In this document: positions 33,801 to 42,808 of the stretch, piece after piece
Numbering within the stretch: position 1 is the stretch's first letter
How the letters are laid out: each line of letters starts with the position of its first letter
Source of the DNA: Leeuwenhoekiella sp.
GTDB taxonomy: Bacteria; Bacteroidota; Bacteroidia; Flavobacteriales; Flavobacteriaceae
Length of the DNA: 64,000 nucleotides
Assembly (NCBI GenBank): GCA_002708845.1
Contig: PAPI01000004.1
Coordinates: forward strand, 124,001-188,000
Direction of reading: 5' to 3'
Made by a program: the position numbers and the translations under genes
Notes under the pieces: generated by a model
Database searches by the model: none
What the model was told of the DNA's origin: nothing
The model's input: only the letters and a program-made list of their open reading frames with translations

Positions 33801-34811
33801 CTAAGCCTGATTCGCGAGCTTTATGGCTTCCTTAATTTTGGTTTCGAGCTCGTCTAAAAGATCTGGATTGTCTTTTAAAATAGCTTTTACAGCATCCCGA
33901 CCCTGACCCAACTTGGTGTCTTCATAACTAAACCATGAGCCACTTTTTTTGATGATTTCATAATCAACCCCAATATCAAGAATCTCACCTACTTTAGAAA
34001 TTCCCTCGCCGTACATAATATCAAATTCGGCCTGACGAAAAGGTGGCGCAACTTTATTTTTGACCACTTTAACGCGGGTTTTGTTACCCTGTACTTCGCC
34101 ATTTGCGTCTTTAATTTGCGTCGAACGGCGTATGTCAAGACGTACGGAAGCATAAAATTTAAGCGCGTTACCACCGGTTGTTGTTTCCGGGTTTCCAAAC
34201 ATCACCCCGATCTTTTCACGCAACTGGTTGATGAAAATAACGGTACAATTGGTTTTGCTAATAGAACCGGTAAGTTTTCGTAGCGCCTGAGACATTAAAC
34301 GGGCATGAAGTCCCATTTTAGAATCTCCCATTTCGCCTTCAATCTCACTTTTAGGCGTCAAGGCTGCAACAGAGTCCACTACAATAATATCAATAGCGCC
34401 CGAGCGAATAAGATTATCGGTAATTTCAAGAGCCTGCTCACCATTGTCTGGTTGTGAAATGATAAGGTTTTCAATATCTACACCTAGTTTTTCCGCATAA
34501 AAGCGGTCAAAAGCGTGTTCTGCATCAATAAATGCCGCAATACCTCCTTTTTTCTGAGATTCGGCGATAGCATGCAGAGTAAGAGTTGTTTTACCAGAAG
34601 ATTCAGGGCCGTAGATTTCAATCACTCGTCCTTTAGGCAAACCACCCACACCTAACGCAAGGTCAAGACCCAGCGAACCGGTTGAGATGGCTTCAACTTC
34701 TACTATGGCATTATCGCCCATTTTCATAACCGTACCCTTACCGTAGGTTTTATCCATTTTGTCAAGGGTAAGTTTGAGGGCTTTTAATTTGGCTTCTTGT
34801 TCTTTGCTCAT
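33801..34811 (-). CDS. recA: Recombinase RecA
   Basis: A 336-residue RecA that forms filaments on single-stranded DNA and drives strand exchange and the SOS response. Walker A is GPESSGKTT at 68-76; other exact family marks are [15 protein letters not shown], the L1/L2 region with [21 protein letters not shown], and the nucleotide-contacting [12 protein letters not shown]. The length is normal; the C-terminus is acidic. No classical LexA box was found, but a duplicated dyad lies upstream at 34966-35034. A tail-to-head gap of 65 bases separates it from the lipoprotein gene. Confidence 0.98.
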   Translation of the reverse strand: MSKEQEAKLKALKLTLDKMDKTYGKGTVMKMGDNAIVEVEAISTGSLGLDLALGVGGLPKGRVIEIYGPESSGKTTLTLHAIAESQKKGGIAAFIDAEHAFDRFYAEKLGVDIENLIISQPDNGEQALEITDNLIRSGAIDIIVVDSVAALTPKSEIEGEMGDSKMGLHARLMSQALRKLTGSISKTNCTVIFINQLREKIGVMFGNPETTTGGNALKFYASVRLDIRRSTQIKDANGEVQGNKTRVKVVKNKVAPPFRQAEFDIMYGEGISKVGEILDIGVDYEIIKKSGSWFSYEDTKLGQGRDAVKAILKDNPDLLDELETKIKEAIKLANQA

Positions 34812-34965
34812 ACGATTTTTTAAGTCTTTACCCGGTGAACCGGGGTTTTTACAAGTTTGAGTTCTTCTTATTAACTAATGGTCAACACAAAGACCGTAAA
34901 GAACCTCAATTTTCAGGCTGCTAAAGTAGTATTTCTTTTTAAGGGAAGCAATCAAAGCAGCTTTA

Positions 34966-35034
34966 AATATTGGAAAAATTCCTTTAAAATATCAGAAAAC
35001 GTATAATTACGCCATTAATATCGGAAAAATTCCT
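34966..35034. promoter_or_regulatory. Duplicated dyad upstream of recA
   Basis: The 18-base string AATATTGGAAAAATTCCT (34966-34983) recurs as AATATCGGAAAAATTCCT (35017-35034), 17 of 18 identical, 51 bases apart (about five helical turns). Each contains the dyad GGAA-AAA-TTCC. They lie 155-225 bases before recA in a gap (34812-35296) without genes and could be operator sites. The rest of the gap is AT-rich and ends with a terminator for no visible gene on the plus side or for the VOC gene. Confidence 0.4.
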
Positions 35035-35258
35035 AGTATAAAAGTCATTTTATTGGGGTGAAGCAACCTTTTTGCATTTTATGCATCTACAACTTAAATG
35101 TAAACTCTGTAAAGTTATGATGCAGAAATTACCTGAATTACACTTCAGTTTACGAGGGGTTTTAAGCTTCAGGCTGTTTTGTAATTTTAAAATGGATGGC
35201 GGTTAATGGTGTTTTTGAGATACTCAAAAATATCTATTAACTGAATTAGCCGTTCAGG

Positions 35259-35292
35259 AAAATGCCCCCAAGTGATACTTGCGGGCATTTTT
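35259..35292 (-). terminator. Terminator after the VOC gene
   Basis: On the minus strand AAAAATGCCCGC pairs with GGGGGCATTTT around AAGTATCACTTG-type loop bases; A and T runs flank it. It lies immediately after the stop at 35297. Confidence 0.75.
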
Positions 35293-35296
35293 CAGT

Positions 35297-35773
35297 TTAA
35301 TCAATAGGTTCCCACAATTGAACTTTATTCCCTTCCCCATCAAGAATGTGAATAAATTTTCCGTAGTCATAGGTTTCCATTTCATCAACAACCTCAACAC
35401 CTTCTTTTTTTAGCTGGTTTACAAGTTCTTCAAGATCTTCGACCCGGTAGTTGATCATATAATCCTGACCAGATGAGCCAAAATAGTTTGAAGTCTCTGC
35501 AAAGGGTGTCCATTGGGTTTGTGCTTTGGTAGACGGGTCTGCCTCTTGAAACCATTCAAAAGTAGCTCCGTAGGGGTTGGTTTCCAGCCCCAGGTGTTTA
35601 TGATACCATTCTGTTATTTTTTCAGGATCTTTACTTTTAAAGAAAATCCCTCCAATTCCAGTTACGCGTTTCATAGTAAATAGTGTATCAGGTTGTTTGA
35701 AAAAAAGTGTATTTGTAGTAAATCCAAGAGAAAAAGCTGCTACGAGAAGCAAACTTAGTGCTGCTTTTTTCAT
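35297..35773 (-). CDS. Exported VOC (glyoxalase/bleomycin resistance fold) protein
   Basis: A 158-residue protein. From about residue 35 on it is a complete VOC domain: RVTGIGGIFFKSKDPEKITEWYHKHLGLE, then INYRVEDLEELVNQLKKEGV and the closing FIHILDGEGNKVQLWEP with the metal-type Glu. Unusually for the family, a signal-peptide-like stretch precedes it (MKKAALSLLLVAAFSLGFTTN), and I chose the ATG at 35773 for that reason; a start at MKRVTGIGG would make a cytosolic protein. The substrate is unknown. Confidence 0.68.
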   Translation of the reverse strand: MKKAALSLLLVAAFSLGFTTNTLFFKQPDTLFTMKRVTGIGGIFFKSKDPEKITEWYHKHLGLETNPYGATFEWFQEADPSTKAQTQWTPFAETSNYFGSSGQDYMINYRVEDLEELVNQLKKEGVEVVDEMETYDYGKFIHILDGEGNKVQLWEPID

Positions 35774-35870
35774 AGATAAATGATTTTTAGGTTTAAAGTC
35801 TTTTGACAGGTTTATTAAAAGTAATTTAAATCTCGTTTCATTTGCAGTCCGTTTCAAAAAGTGGTTTGCC

Positions 35871-35902
35871 TTTGTCCCAACCGTCTAAAAACTGTATTTT
35901 TG
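35871..35902 (+). promoter_or_regulatory. Bacteroidetes promoter upstream of trhO
   Basis: TTTG (35871-35874), 20 bases, then TATTTTTG (35895-35902): both elements of the TTTG / TAnnTTTG consensus at normal spacing, 32 bases before the ATG at 35934. Confidence 0.65.
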
Positions 35903-35933
35903 CCCCACTTTTAATCTTAAAATTACGTATAGC

Positions 35934-36968
35934 ATGCAACTGTACAACAAATTAAGTGCAAAAGAACGTGCAGCTCTCATTGACGAGGCCGGGGAAGACC
36001 GGTTGACGCTCTCGTTCTATCAATATGCCAAAATCGGCAATCCGCACCTGTTTAGAAATCATTTATTTGTCGCCTGGGATGAACTTCAGGTTTTGGGACG
36101 TATTTACGTTGCCCACGAAGGCATCAACGCGCAGCTTTCGGTCCCTGCACAAAATTTCGAAAAATTTAAAAGTTTTCTAGACGGTATTTATTTTCTGGAA
36201 AATGTACGCCTCAACATTGCTATTGAGCATGATGCGAAGTCATTCCTTAAGCTCAAAGTTAAAGTGCGCAATAAGATCGTCGCAGACGGTCTTAATGATG
36301 ATACGTTTGATGTAACCAATAAGGGCATACACGTAGACGCTGCCACTTTTAACGAACTCATCGAGAGCGATGATGTGGTGCTGGTAGATATGCGCAACCA
36401 TTATGAGAGCGAGATAGGGCATTTTAAAAATGCAGTCACACCTGACGTTGATACCTTTCGCGATAGCTTAGACTTGATTGAAGAAGATCTTAAAGATCAT
36501 AAGGAAGATAAAAAACTGGTGATGTACTGTACCGGCGGTATTCGCTGCGAAAAGGCCAGTGCCTACTACAAGCACAAAGGTTTTAAACAGGTATATCAGC
36601 TTGAAGGCGGAATCATCGAGTATGCCCGGCAGGTTGAGCAATTAAAGCTTGAAAATAAATTTAAGGGTAAAAACTTTGTTTTTGACCACCGTCGCGGTGA
36701 ACGCATTACTGATGAGATTATCTCCAATTGCCATCAATGCGGAAAGCCTTGCGACACCCACGTTAATTGTGCTAATGAAGCCTGTCATTTACTCTTTATA
36801 CAATGTGATGAGTGTGCTGAAGCTATGAACCACACCTGCTCTGATGAATGTAAAGAAATAATCGCTTTGCCTGAAGATGTGCAAAAAGAACTGCGTAAGG
36901 GCATACCCAATAGCAATAAAATTTTCAAAAAAGGAAGATCTGAAAAGCTGAAATTTCAGCGTAAGTAA
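35934..36968 (+). CDS. trhO: tRNA uridine(34) hydroxylase, rhodanese family
   Basis: A 344-residue TrhO/YceA protein, which hydroxylates U34 of certain tRNAs in an oxygen-dependent way towards 5-carboxymethoxyuridine. An N-terminal acylphosphatase-like domain (FYQYAKIGNPHLFRNHLF, GRIYVAHEGINAQLSVP) is followed by the rhodanese domain with the catalytic Cys199 in MYCTGGIRCEKASAY and a C-terminal Cys-rich part (CHQCGKPCDTHVNCANEACH and CDECAEAMNHTCSDEC), which probably binds zinc. The length is typical. A well-matched promoter precedes and a terminator follows. Confidence 0.94.
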   Translation: MQLYNKLSAKERAALIDEAGEDRLTLSFYQYAKIGNPHLFRNHLFVAWDELQVLGRIYVAHEGINAQLSVPAQNFEKFKSFLDGIYFLENVRLNIAIEHDAKSFLKLKVKVRNKIVADGLNDDTFDVTNKGIHVDAATFNELIESDDVVLVDMRNHYESEIGHFKNAVTPDVDTFRDSLDLIEEDLKDHKEDKKLVMYCTGGIRCEKASAYYKHKGFKQVYQLEGGIIEYARQVEQLKLENKFKGKNFVFDHRRGERITDEIISNCHQCGKPCDTHVNCANEACHLLFIQCDECAEAMNHTCSDECKEIIALPEDVQKELRKGIPNSNKIFKKGRSEKLKFQRK

Positions 36969-36972
36969 ACTG

Positions 36973-37003
36973 AATCCCGGAGGTCTAACTTCGGGATTTT
37001 TCT
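36973..37003 (+). terminator. Terminator after trhO
   Basis: AATCCCG (36973-36979) pairs with CGGGATT (36992-36998) and continues into TTTTC. The remainder of the 266-base gap to ricT holds a promoter element at 37114-37121 and no gene. Confidence 0.7.
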
Positions 37004-37113
37004 TTGATGAAAATCAAGTATGCCGTAAAATAGATAAGTCTTCGGCTTCCTGATTTTTACCAAAGGTTTAAAAATGTAAGAGGCTTTCCTAGTTATGCAA
37101 TTTAGTTTTACTA

Positions 37114-37121
37114 TATTTTTG
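37114..37121 (+). promoter_or_regulatory. Bacteroidetes -7 promoter element for ricT-gldH-PBP1A
   Basis: TATTTTTG matches TAnnTTTG. It is 113 bases upstream of the ATG at 37235, leaving a leader of about 100 bases. Confidence 0.45.
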
Positions 37122-37234
37122 CGTAGCTAAAATGGTATCTTTAGCGGCAATAAAGACAGAAGACTTCTGTTTTTAATACTAAACATCAAATCCCGGTAAT
37201 TTTAAGCTGGAGATTTACTAAATATATAGGGTAC

Positions 37235-38404
37235 ATGGCGTGTGGAAATTGTGGTACGACTGTTAATGGTCAGCCGCGTGGTTGTCAAAATAATGGTACT
37301 TGCGGTACCGATGGTTGCAATAAATTAACGGTTTTTGACTGGCTCTCCAATATGAGTTTGCCTGAAGGTCAGGAACCTTTCGACTTTGTTGAGGTTCGGT
37401 TTAAAAACGGCCGCAAGGAGTTTTATAAAAACGTAGATAAACTACAAATCAATGTGGGAGAAGTGCTTGCTGTACAGGCACAATCTGGCCACGACGTGGG
37501 TATTGTATCCCTTACCGGGGAGTTGGTACGCATACAGATGAAAAAGAAAAAGGTACCTTTTGATACCGATGATTTCCAAAAAATTTACCGCAAAGCAAAT
37601 ACCCGCGATGTCGAAGTTTGGGAAGAAGTAAAAGGTAGGGAAGAAGCCATAAAGGTGCGTTCCCGCCAAATTGCTATACGCCTTGGGCTTCAAATGAAAA
37701 TATCAGATATTGAGTTTCAGGGAGACGGGTCTAAAGCCACTTTTTTTTATACCGCAGAAGATCGGGTAGACTTCAGGCAACTTATTAAAGAATTTGCTCA
37801 AGAGTTTAGAACCCGTATCGAAATGCGCCAAATAGGTTTCCGTCAGGAAGCTTCCCGTTTAGGAGGTATTGGCTCGTGCGGCCGCGAACTTTGTTGTTCT
37901 ACATGGCTTACCGATTTTAGATCGGTTACCACCAGCGCAGCACGCTATCAGCAGTTATCGCTTAATCCGCAGAAACTTGCCGGACAATGTGGAAAGTTGA
38001 AATGTTGCCTCAATTATGAGCTTGATGCCTACCTGGATGCATTAAAAGATTTCCCGTCTACTGAGCAAAAGCTCAAAACCGAAAAAGGAACGGCTGTTTG
38101 TCAAAAAATAGACATTTTTCAGGGTCATTTGTGGTATGCTTACGAGGGCGAGTGGATGAACTGGCACAAACTTACCACCGATCAGGCTAATGAAATCCTT
38201 GAAAAAAATAAAACCAGTAAACCAGTAGCCAGTCTCGAAGAGTATGCTGCAGATCTGGTAACCGATACTAAAGTTGATTTTGGTAACGTTGTGGGGCAGG
38301 ATAGCCTTACCCGCTTTGATACGCCTAAAAACAACAAAAAGCGATCAAAAAATCGCAGAAAGAAGAAAAATTACCGCAAAAGAGGTCCTAAAAAAGATGC
38401 TTAG
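37235..38404 (+). CDS. ricT: PSP1/RicT family protein
   Basis: A 389-residue PSP1-domain protein of the RicT (YaaT) family. In Bacillus, RicT with RicA and RicF forms an Fe-S-containing complex that speeds RNA maturation by RNase Y. The conserved Cys pairs are visible in GSCGRELCCSTWL and GQCGKLKCCLNYE (about residues 216-267), preceded by the FRTRIEMRQIGFRQEASRLGG helix. An N-terminal Cys-rich tip (CGNCGTTVNGQPRGCQNNGTCG) and a basic Lys/Arg-rich tail of about 40 residues are extra. It overlaps gldH by 8 bases. Confidence 0.88.
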   Translation: MACGNCGTTVNGQPRGCQNNGTCGTDGCNKLTVFDWLSNMSLPEGQEPFDFVEVRFKNGRKEFYKNVDKLQINVGEVLAVQAQSGHDVGIVSLTGELVRIQMKKKKVPFDTDDFQKIYRKANTRDVEVWEEVKGREEAIKVRSRQIAIRLGLQMKISDIEFQGDGSKATFFYTAEDRVDFRQLIKEFAQEFRTRIEMRQIGFRQEASRLGGIGSCGRELCCSTWLTDFRSVTTSAARYQQLSLNPQKLAGQCGKLKCCLNYELDAYLDALKDFPSTEQKLKTEKGTAVCQKIDIFQGHLWYAYEGEWMNWHKLTTDQANEILEKNKTSKPVASLEEYAADLVTDTKVDFGNVVGQDSLTRFDTPKNNKKRSKNRRKKKNYRKRGPKKDA

Positions 38405-38879
38405 ATTCTTTATTGTTTTTGCCGTGTTAGTACTCTTTTGTTCATGTGACGACAATGCGGTATTTCATGAGTTTAAAGAATTACCGGGCAGTTGGCAGCG
38501 TGATTCGGCTGTAGTTTTTAAGGTTAAAGCACCAGATAGTCTACAATCTTATGATGCCTTTATAACCCTACGCAACGATAATACCTATCCTTTTAGCAAT
38601 ATCTTTTTAGTTACCCAAATGCAATTTCCCAACGGAAAAACAGTTACAGATACGCTGGAGTATATGATGGCTCAGCCTGACGGTACCTGGCTGGGAGAAG
38701 GTTTTGGCGATCTAAAAGAAAGCAAGCTCTGGTATAAGGAAAATATCAGGTTTGAAGAATCGGGAATCTATCAGTTTAAAGTAATGCAGGCCATGCGCCG
38801 CAATGGAGATATTAACGCTGTTCCGGAGCTCTCAGGCATCAGAGATGTAGGCCTGCGAATAGAGCGCATAAAAGAATAA
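38397..38879 (+). CDS. gldH: Gliding motility lipoprotein GldH
   Basis: A 160-residue lipoprotein of the gliding motility set. I chose the ATG at 38397, which gives MLRFFIVFAVLVLFCSCDDN with a lipobox Cys at 17; the longer frame starts within ricT. The mature part has FHEFKELPGSWQRDSAVVF, typical of GldH, with a single beta-sandwich-like domain. It lies between ricT and a class A PBP, its standard setting in Flavobacteria. Its exact role in gliding and T9SS is not known. Confidence 0.87.
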   Translation: MLRFFIVFAVLVLFCSCDDNAVFHEFKELPGSWQRDSAVVFKVKAPDSLQSYDAFITLRNDNTYPFSNIFLVTQMQFPNGKTVTDTLEYMMAQPDGTWLGEGFGDLKESKLWYKENIRFEESGIYQFKVMQAMRRNGDINAVPELSGIRDVGLRIERIKE

Positions 38880-38883
38880 ACAC

Positions 38884-41220
38884 ATGGCGACACCAAAAAA
38901 GAAGGTTTCTAAAAAAGAAACTAAGTCAGATTTCAGCACATACATCAAGGGGTTTTGGATCCTGTTTCTTGGAGGATTGGGGGCCTTGGCCCTGGTATTC
39001 CTATTGGCTTCCTGGGGGGTGTTTGGCAAACTGCCCACTTTTGAGGAACTTGAAAATCCCGAGAGTAATCTCGCAACCGAAATTCTTTCTTCAGACGGAA
39101 AAACGCTGGGTAAATTTTATAACGAAAACCGTACTCCGGTAAAGTATGACGACTTGCCTCAAAACCTTATTGATGCTGTGGTTGCTACCGAAGACCGCCG
39201 GTTTTATGAACATTCCGGTATTGATGTTAGGGGTACCGCACGCGCGGTTGCCTATTTGGGCTCTAAGGGAGGTGCAAGTACCATAACCCAGCAGCTGGCT
39301 AAGCTTCTGTTTTCAGATGAGCCCAGTAATAAACTGGAGCGTGTGATTCAAAAAGTAAAAGAATGGATCATCGCTGCGCGTCTGGAGCGTCAATATACCA
39401 AAGAAGAAATTATCACCATGTACCTCAATAAGCAGGATTTCCTGTTTCAGGCAGTGGGTATTCGTTCGGCCTCAAAAATCTATTTTGATAAAGAACCAAG
39501 AGAATTACGGCCCGAAGAATCTGCGGTGATTGCCGGAATGCTTAAAAACCCAAGACAATTTAATCCCTACCGGGAAATTTCAAAAGAGAAATCATTGGAG
39601 CGCCGCAATACCGTAATTGCGCTTATGGCTGAAACCGGCAGAATTACAGAGACTGAAAAAGACAGTCTTATAGCAATGCCAATGAAGATCAACTTCTCTC
39701 CGGAAGGGCACGCAGACGGCATCGCGACTTACTTCAGAGAATACCTGCGTGCGTTTATGGCAGACTGGATTCAGAAAAATCCCAAGGGGAAAGATGCAGA
39801 AGGTAATGAGGAGTATTACAATATTTACCGAGACGGTCTGGTAATTACCACGACCCTTGACTCGCGCATGCAGCGCTATGCCGAAGAGGCTGTTACTGCG
39901 CATATGGAGAATCTGCAGCGTGAATTTGATAAACAGAATGAGAAAAATAAAACAGCTCCTTTTAGGGATATATCTGTAGAGGAGGAAGAAAGCATTATTA
40001 ATCGGGCAATGCGCAATTCAGACCGCTGGCGCAAGATGGCAGCCCGTGATATTGATGTGGAACAAATTAAGGCCTCTTTTGATAAAGAAACAGATATGCG
40101 TGTTTTTGTTTGGGATAATGGGGCAAAAGAGGTAGATACGGTAATGACTCCGCGGGACAGTATTTTGTATTACAAGCGTTTCCTAAGAGCAGGTTTGCTG
40201 AGTATGACGCCACAAACCGGGGAGGTCAAAGCCTGGGTAGGTGGTATAGATTACAAGCATTTTCAATATGACCATGTGAAAACAGGTAGAAGACAGGTAG
40301 GATCTACCTTTAAGCCTTTTTTATACGCCACAGCCATAGATCAATTACATCTTTCGCCTTGCGACACCATTCCTGATAATCCGTATTGTATTCCGGCAGG
40401 AGAGATGGGTACACAAAGCGACTGGTGTCCGGAAAACTCGGGTGGAGATTATAAAGGTATGGTAACATTAAAGTCAGCTTTAGCGCAATCAATTAATACT
40501 GTTTCAGCGCGTTTAATGCACCGCGTGGGTCCTAATACCGTAATTGATTTGATCCGAAAATTAGGTGTTGATACGCGTGAAATACCGGCTGTACCTTCTA
40601 TCGCATTGGGTACTGCAGACCTGAGTTTGTTTGAGATGGTATCCGCTTATTCAGCTTTTGCAAACAAAGGCGTTCATGTCGAACCACAAATTGTCTCTAC
40701 CATTGTTGATAAAAACGGGACGGTTTTGTACCAAAGCGTTCCTAAAGCGCAGGATGTGCTTAGTAAAGAATCGGCTTACGTGACTGTTAACCTTATGGAA
40801 GGGGTCACCCAATACGGTTCAGGAGTTCGCTTGCGGACGGGAGCAAGTAATGATTATATGTATAAGAACGTAATTACAGGTCACCCTTATGCTTTTAAAA
40901 ATCCCATAGCAGGTAAAACCGGTACTACCCAGAATCAAAGCGACGGCTGGTTTATGGGTATGGTGCCTAATCTGGTTACAGGAGTTTGGGTAGGTGGCGA
41001 CAACCGCTCGGTACATTTCCCAGGCATAAGATATGGACAAGGTGCAACAATGGCATTACCTATCTGGGCGATGTATATGAAAAAATGCTATGAAGACGAA
41101 GATTTAAAGATTTCTCAGGAAGATTTTGAACGTCCTGATGACCTTTCCATACGTATAGACTGCTCGATTCCTGCTGAAGGAAGTGGCCATACTGAAGTAC
41201 CGGACGAACTTGATTTTTAA
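38884..41220 (+). CDS. Penicillin-binding protein 1A (bifunctional)
   Basis: A 778-residue class A PBP that polymerises glycan strands and crosslinks them in the periplasm. A short basic cytoplasmic tip and a transmembrane helix (about 24-45) are followed by the GT51 domain with the catalytic Glu in TEDRRFYEHSGID (103-112) and GASTITQQLAK near 134-145. The transpeptidase domain has Ser474 in STFK, SIN in LAQSINT and KTG at 678-680. All motifs are intact. It follows gldH by four bases. Confidence 0.93.
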   Translation: MATPKKKVSKKETKSDFSTYIKGFWILFLGGLGALALVFLLASWGVFGKLPTFEELENPESNLATEILSSDGKTLGKFYNENRTPVKYDDLPQNLIDAVVATEDRRFYEHSGIDVRGTARAVAYLGSKGGASTITQQLAKLLFSDEPSNKLERVIQKVKEWIIAARLERQYTKEEIITMYLNKQDFLFQAVGIRSASKIYFDKEPRELRPEESAVIAGMLKNPRQFNPYREISKEKSLERRNTVIALMAETGRITETEKDSLIAMPMKINFSPEGHADGIATYFREYLRAFMADWIQKNPKGKDAEGNEEYYNIYRDGLVITTTLDSRMQRYAEEAVTAHMENLQREFDKQNEKNKTAPFRDISVEEEESIINRAMRNSDRWRKMAARDIDVEQIKASFDKETDMRVFVWDNGAKEVDTVMTPRDSILYYKRFLRAGLLSMTPQTGEVKAWVGGIDYKHFQYDHVKTGRRQVGSTFKPFLYATAIDQLHLSPCDTIPDNPYCIPAGEMGTQSDWCPENSGGDYKGMVTLKSALAQSINTVSARLMHRVGPNTVIDLIRKLGVDTREIPAVPSIALGTADLSLFEMVSAYSAFANKGVHVEPQIVSTIVDKNGTVLYQSVPKAQDVLSKESAYVTVNLMEGVTQYGSGVRLRTGASNDYMYKNVITGHPYAFKNPIAGKTGTTQNQSDGWFMGMVPNLVTGVWVGGDNRSVHFPGIRYGQGATMALPIWAMYMKKCYEDEDLKISQEDFERPDDLSIRIDCSIPAEGSGHTEVPDELDF

Positions 41221-41330
41221 TTGGCAGCACCAAAGGGATCAATATAGCCGAGGTTTAGTTCGAAAATGAATTTTTTCTAATGCATGTCTCAAAGGCTTTC
41301 CCTAAGGAAGTTTACTGCTGTTGAAGCGTT

Positions 41331-41350
41331 TTCGCGAATGCGGAATTCTT
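41331..41350. repeat. TTCGCGAA-type dispersed repeat, copy 2
   Basis: TTCGCGAATGCGGAATTCTT, 17 of 20 identical to 18362-18381. It lies in the 211-base gap 41221-41431 before the CoA-transferase genes, which otherwise contains no gene. Confidence 0.4.
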
Positions 41351-41431
41351 CTTTATGAAATCTATAAAATCCTGCTAAAAGATTGTCTCTAGACCGGGTA
41401 TTTTGTAATTTTCTTATTCTAAAATGAGAAA

Positions 41432-42136
41432 ATGATAACAAAAAAAGTAAACTCGGTAACTGAAGCCCTTCAGGGGGTTCAGGACGATATGACGTTGATG
41501 CTGGGAGGCTTTGGCCTTAGCGGTATTCCCGAAAATGCAATTGCAGAACTCGTTAAACTCAACGTTAAGGGGCTTACCTGTATTTCAAACAATGCCGGGG
41601 TTGACGATTTTGGACTGGGTTTATTGCTTCATAAGAAACAAATCAAAAAAATGATTTCGTCTTATGTGGGTGAAAATGCTGAATTCGAGCGCCAGATGTT
41701 GAGCGGAGAACTTGATGTTGAACTGATTCCGCAGGGTACACTGGCAGAACGATGCCGTGCTGCACAAGGCGGTTTTCCTGCAATTTACACCCCTGCCGGT
41801 TATGGTACTGAGGTAGCTGAAGGTAAAGAAACCCGCGAGTTCGACGGTAAAATGTATGTGTTAGAACGTGCATTTAAAGCCGATTTTGCTTTCATAAAGG
41901 CCTGGAAAGGCGATACCGCCGGAAATCTCATTTTTAAAGGTACAGCGCGTAATTTTAATCCGGTTATGTGTGGTTCGGCTTCAATCACCGTAGCAGAAGT
42001 TGAAGAGCTTTTGCCGGCCGGTGAACTAGACCCCAATCAGATACATATTCCCGGGATATTTGTTCAACGTATTTTTGAAGGTAAGAATTACGAAAAACGC
42101 ATTGAGCAACGCACGGTACGCAAACGCGAAAACTAA
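41432..42136 (+). CDS. 3-oxoacid CoA-transferase subunit A
   Basis: A 234-residue alpha subunit of a succinyl-CoA:3-ketoacid (SCOT-type) CoA-transferase, which activates acetoacetate with CoA from succinyl-CoA. The opening [33 protein letters not shown] (with GGFG-xxGxP) and [15 protein letters not shown] are family marks, with [24 protein letters not shown] near 149-172. It pairs with the subunit B encoded at 42809; unusually, a peroxiredoxin gene lies between the two. All three genes run in one direction with small gaps (29 and 4 bases), so they are probably one transcript. Confidence 0.92.
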   Translation: MITKKVNSVTEALQGVQDDMTLMLGGFGLSGIPENAIAELVKLNVKGLTCISNNAGVDDFGLGLLLHKKQIKKMISSYVGENAEFERQMLSGELDVELIPQGTLAERCRAAQGGFPAIYTPAGYGTEVAEGKETREFDGKMYVLERAFKADFAFIKAWKGDTAGNLIFKGTARNFNPVMCGSASITVAEVEELLPAGELDPNQIHIPGIFVQRIFEGKNYEKRIEQRTVRKREN

Positions 42137-42165
42137 TTGATAACTATATAAAACCAAAAAACAAT

Positions 42166-42804
42166 ATGGCACATTTAAGACTGGGCGATACCGCCCCTGA
42201 TTTTAAAGCAGAGACTACCGAAGGAACTATTAATTTTCACGAATGGCTGGGGGACAGCTGGGGAATTTTATTCTCACACCCGGCAGATTATACCCCGGTT
42301 TGTACTACAGAATTGGGTACAGTAGCCAATTACCATGGTGAGTTTAAGAAACGTAATGTAAAGCCGATTGCACTAAGTGTTGATGGCGTGGCCTCACATA
42401 AGGAGTGGATTAAGGATATTAATGAAACGCAAAATACAACTGTAGATTACCCGATTATTGGTGATGAAGATCATAAGGTAGCAGAATTGTACGATATGAT
42501 ACATCCTAACGCTAGTGAAAAAGCTACGGTACGTTCGGTATTTGTAATAGGACCTGATAAGAAGATTAAACTTACACTGACTTACCCGCCATCAACCGGG
42601 CGTAATTTTGATGAAATTCTAAGAGTGATTGATTCACTACAGCTTACTGCTTATCATAAGGTTGCAACACCGGCGAACTGGAAAGACGGTGAGGACTGTG
42701 TGATTTCACCAAGCGTGAGCAATGAGCAAATACCTGAATTTTTCCCAAAAGGACACCGCGAAATCAAACCTTATCTGCGTATGACGCCGCAGCCTAATAA
42801 ATAA
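42166..42804 (+). CDS. Peroxiredoxin, Prx6 type
   Basis: A 212-residue thiol peroxidase that reduces hydrogen and organic peroxides. The peroxidatic Cys46 is in HPADYTPVCTTELG, with the catalytic Thr and Arg (RSVFVIGPDKKI near 122) in place. The longer C-terminal part (TPANWKDGEDCVISPSVSNEQ) is typical of the Prx6 subfamily, in which one Cys does the work. It is encoded between the A and B genes of a CoA-transferase. It is soluble and of normal length. Confidence 0.93.
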   Translation: MAHLRLGDTAPDFKAETTEGTINFHEWLGDSWGILFSHPADYTPVCTTELGTVANYHGEFKKRNVKPIALSVDGVASHKEWIKDINETQNTTVDYPIIGDEDHKVAELYDMIHPNASEKATVRSVFVIGPDKKIKLTLTYPPSTGRNFDEILRVIDSLQLTAYHKVATPANWKDGEDCVISPSVSNEQIPEFFPKGHREIKPYLRMTPQPNK

Positions 42805-42808
42805 ACTT

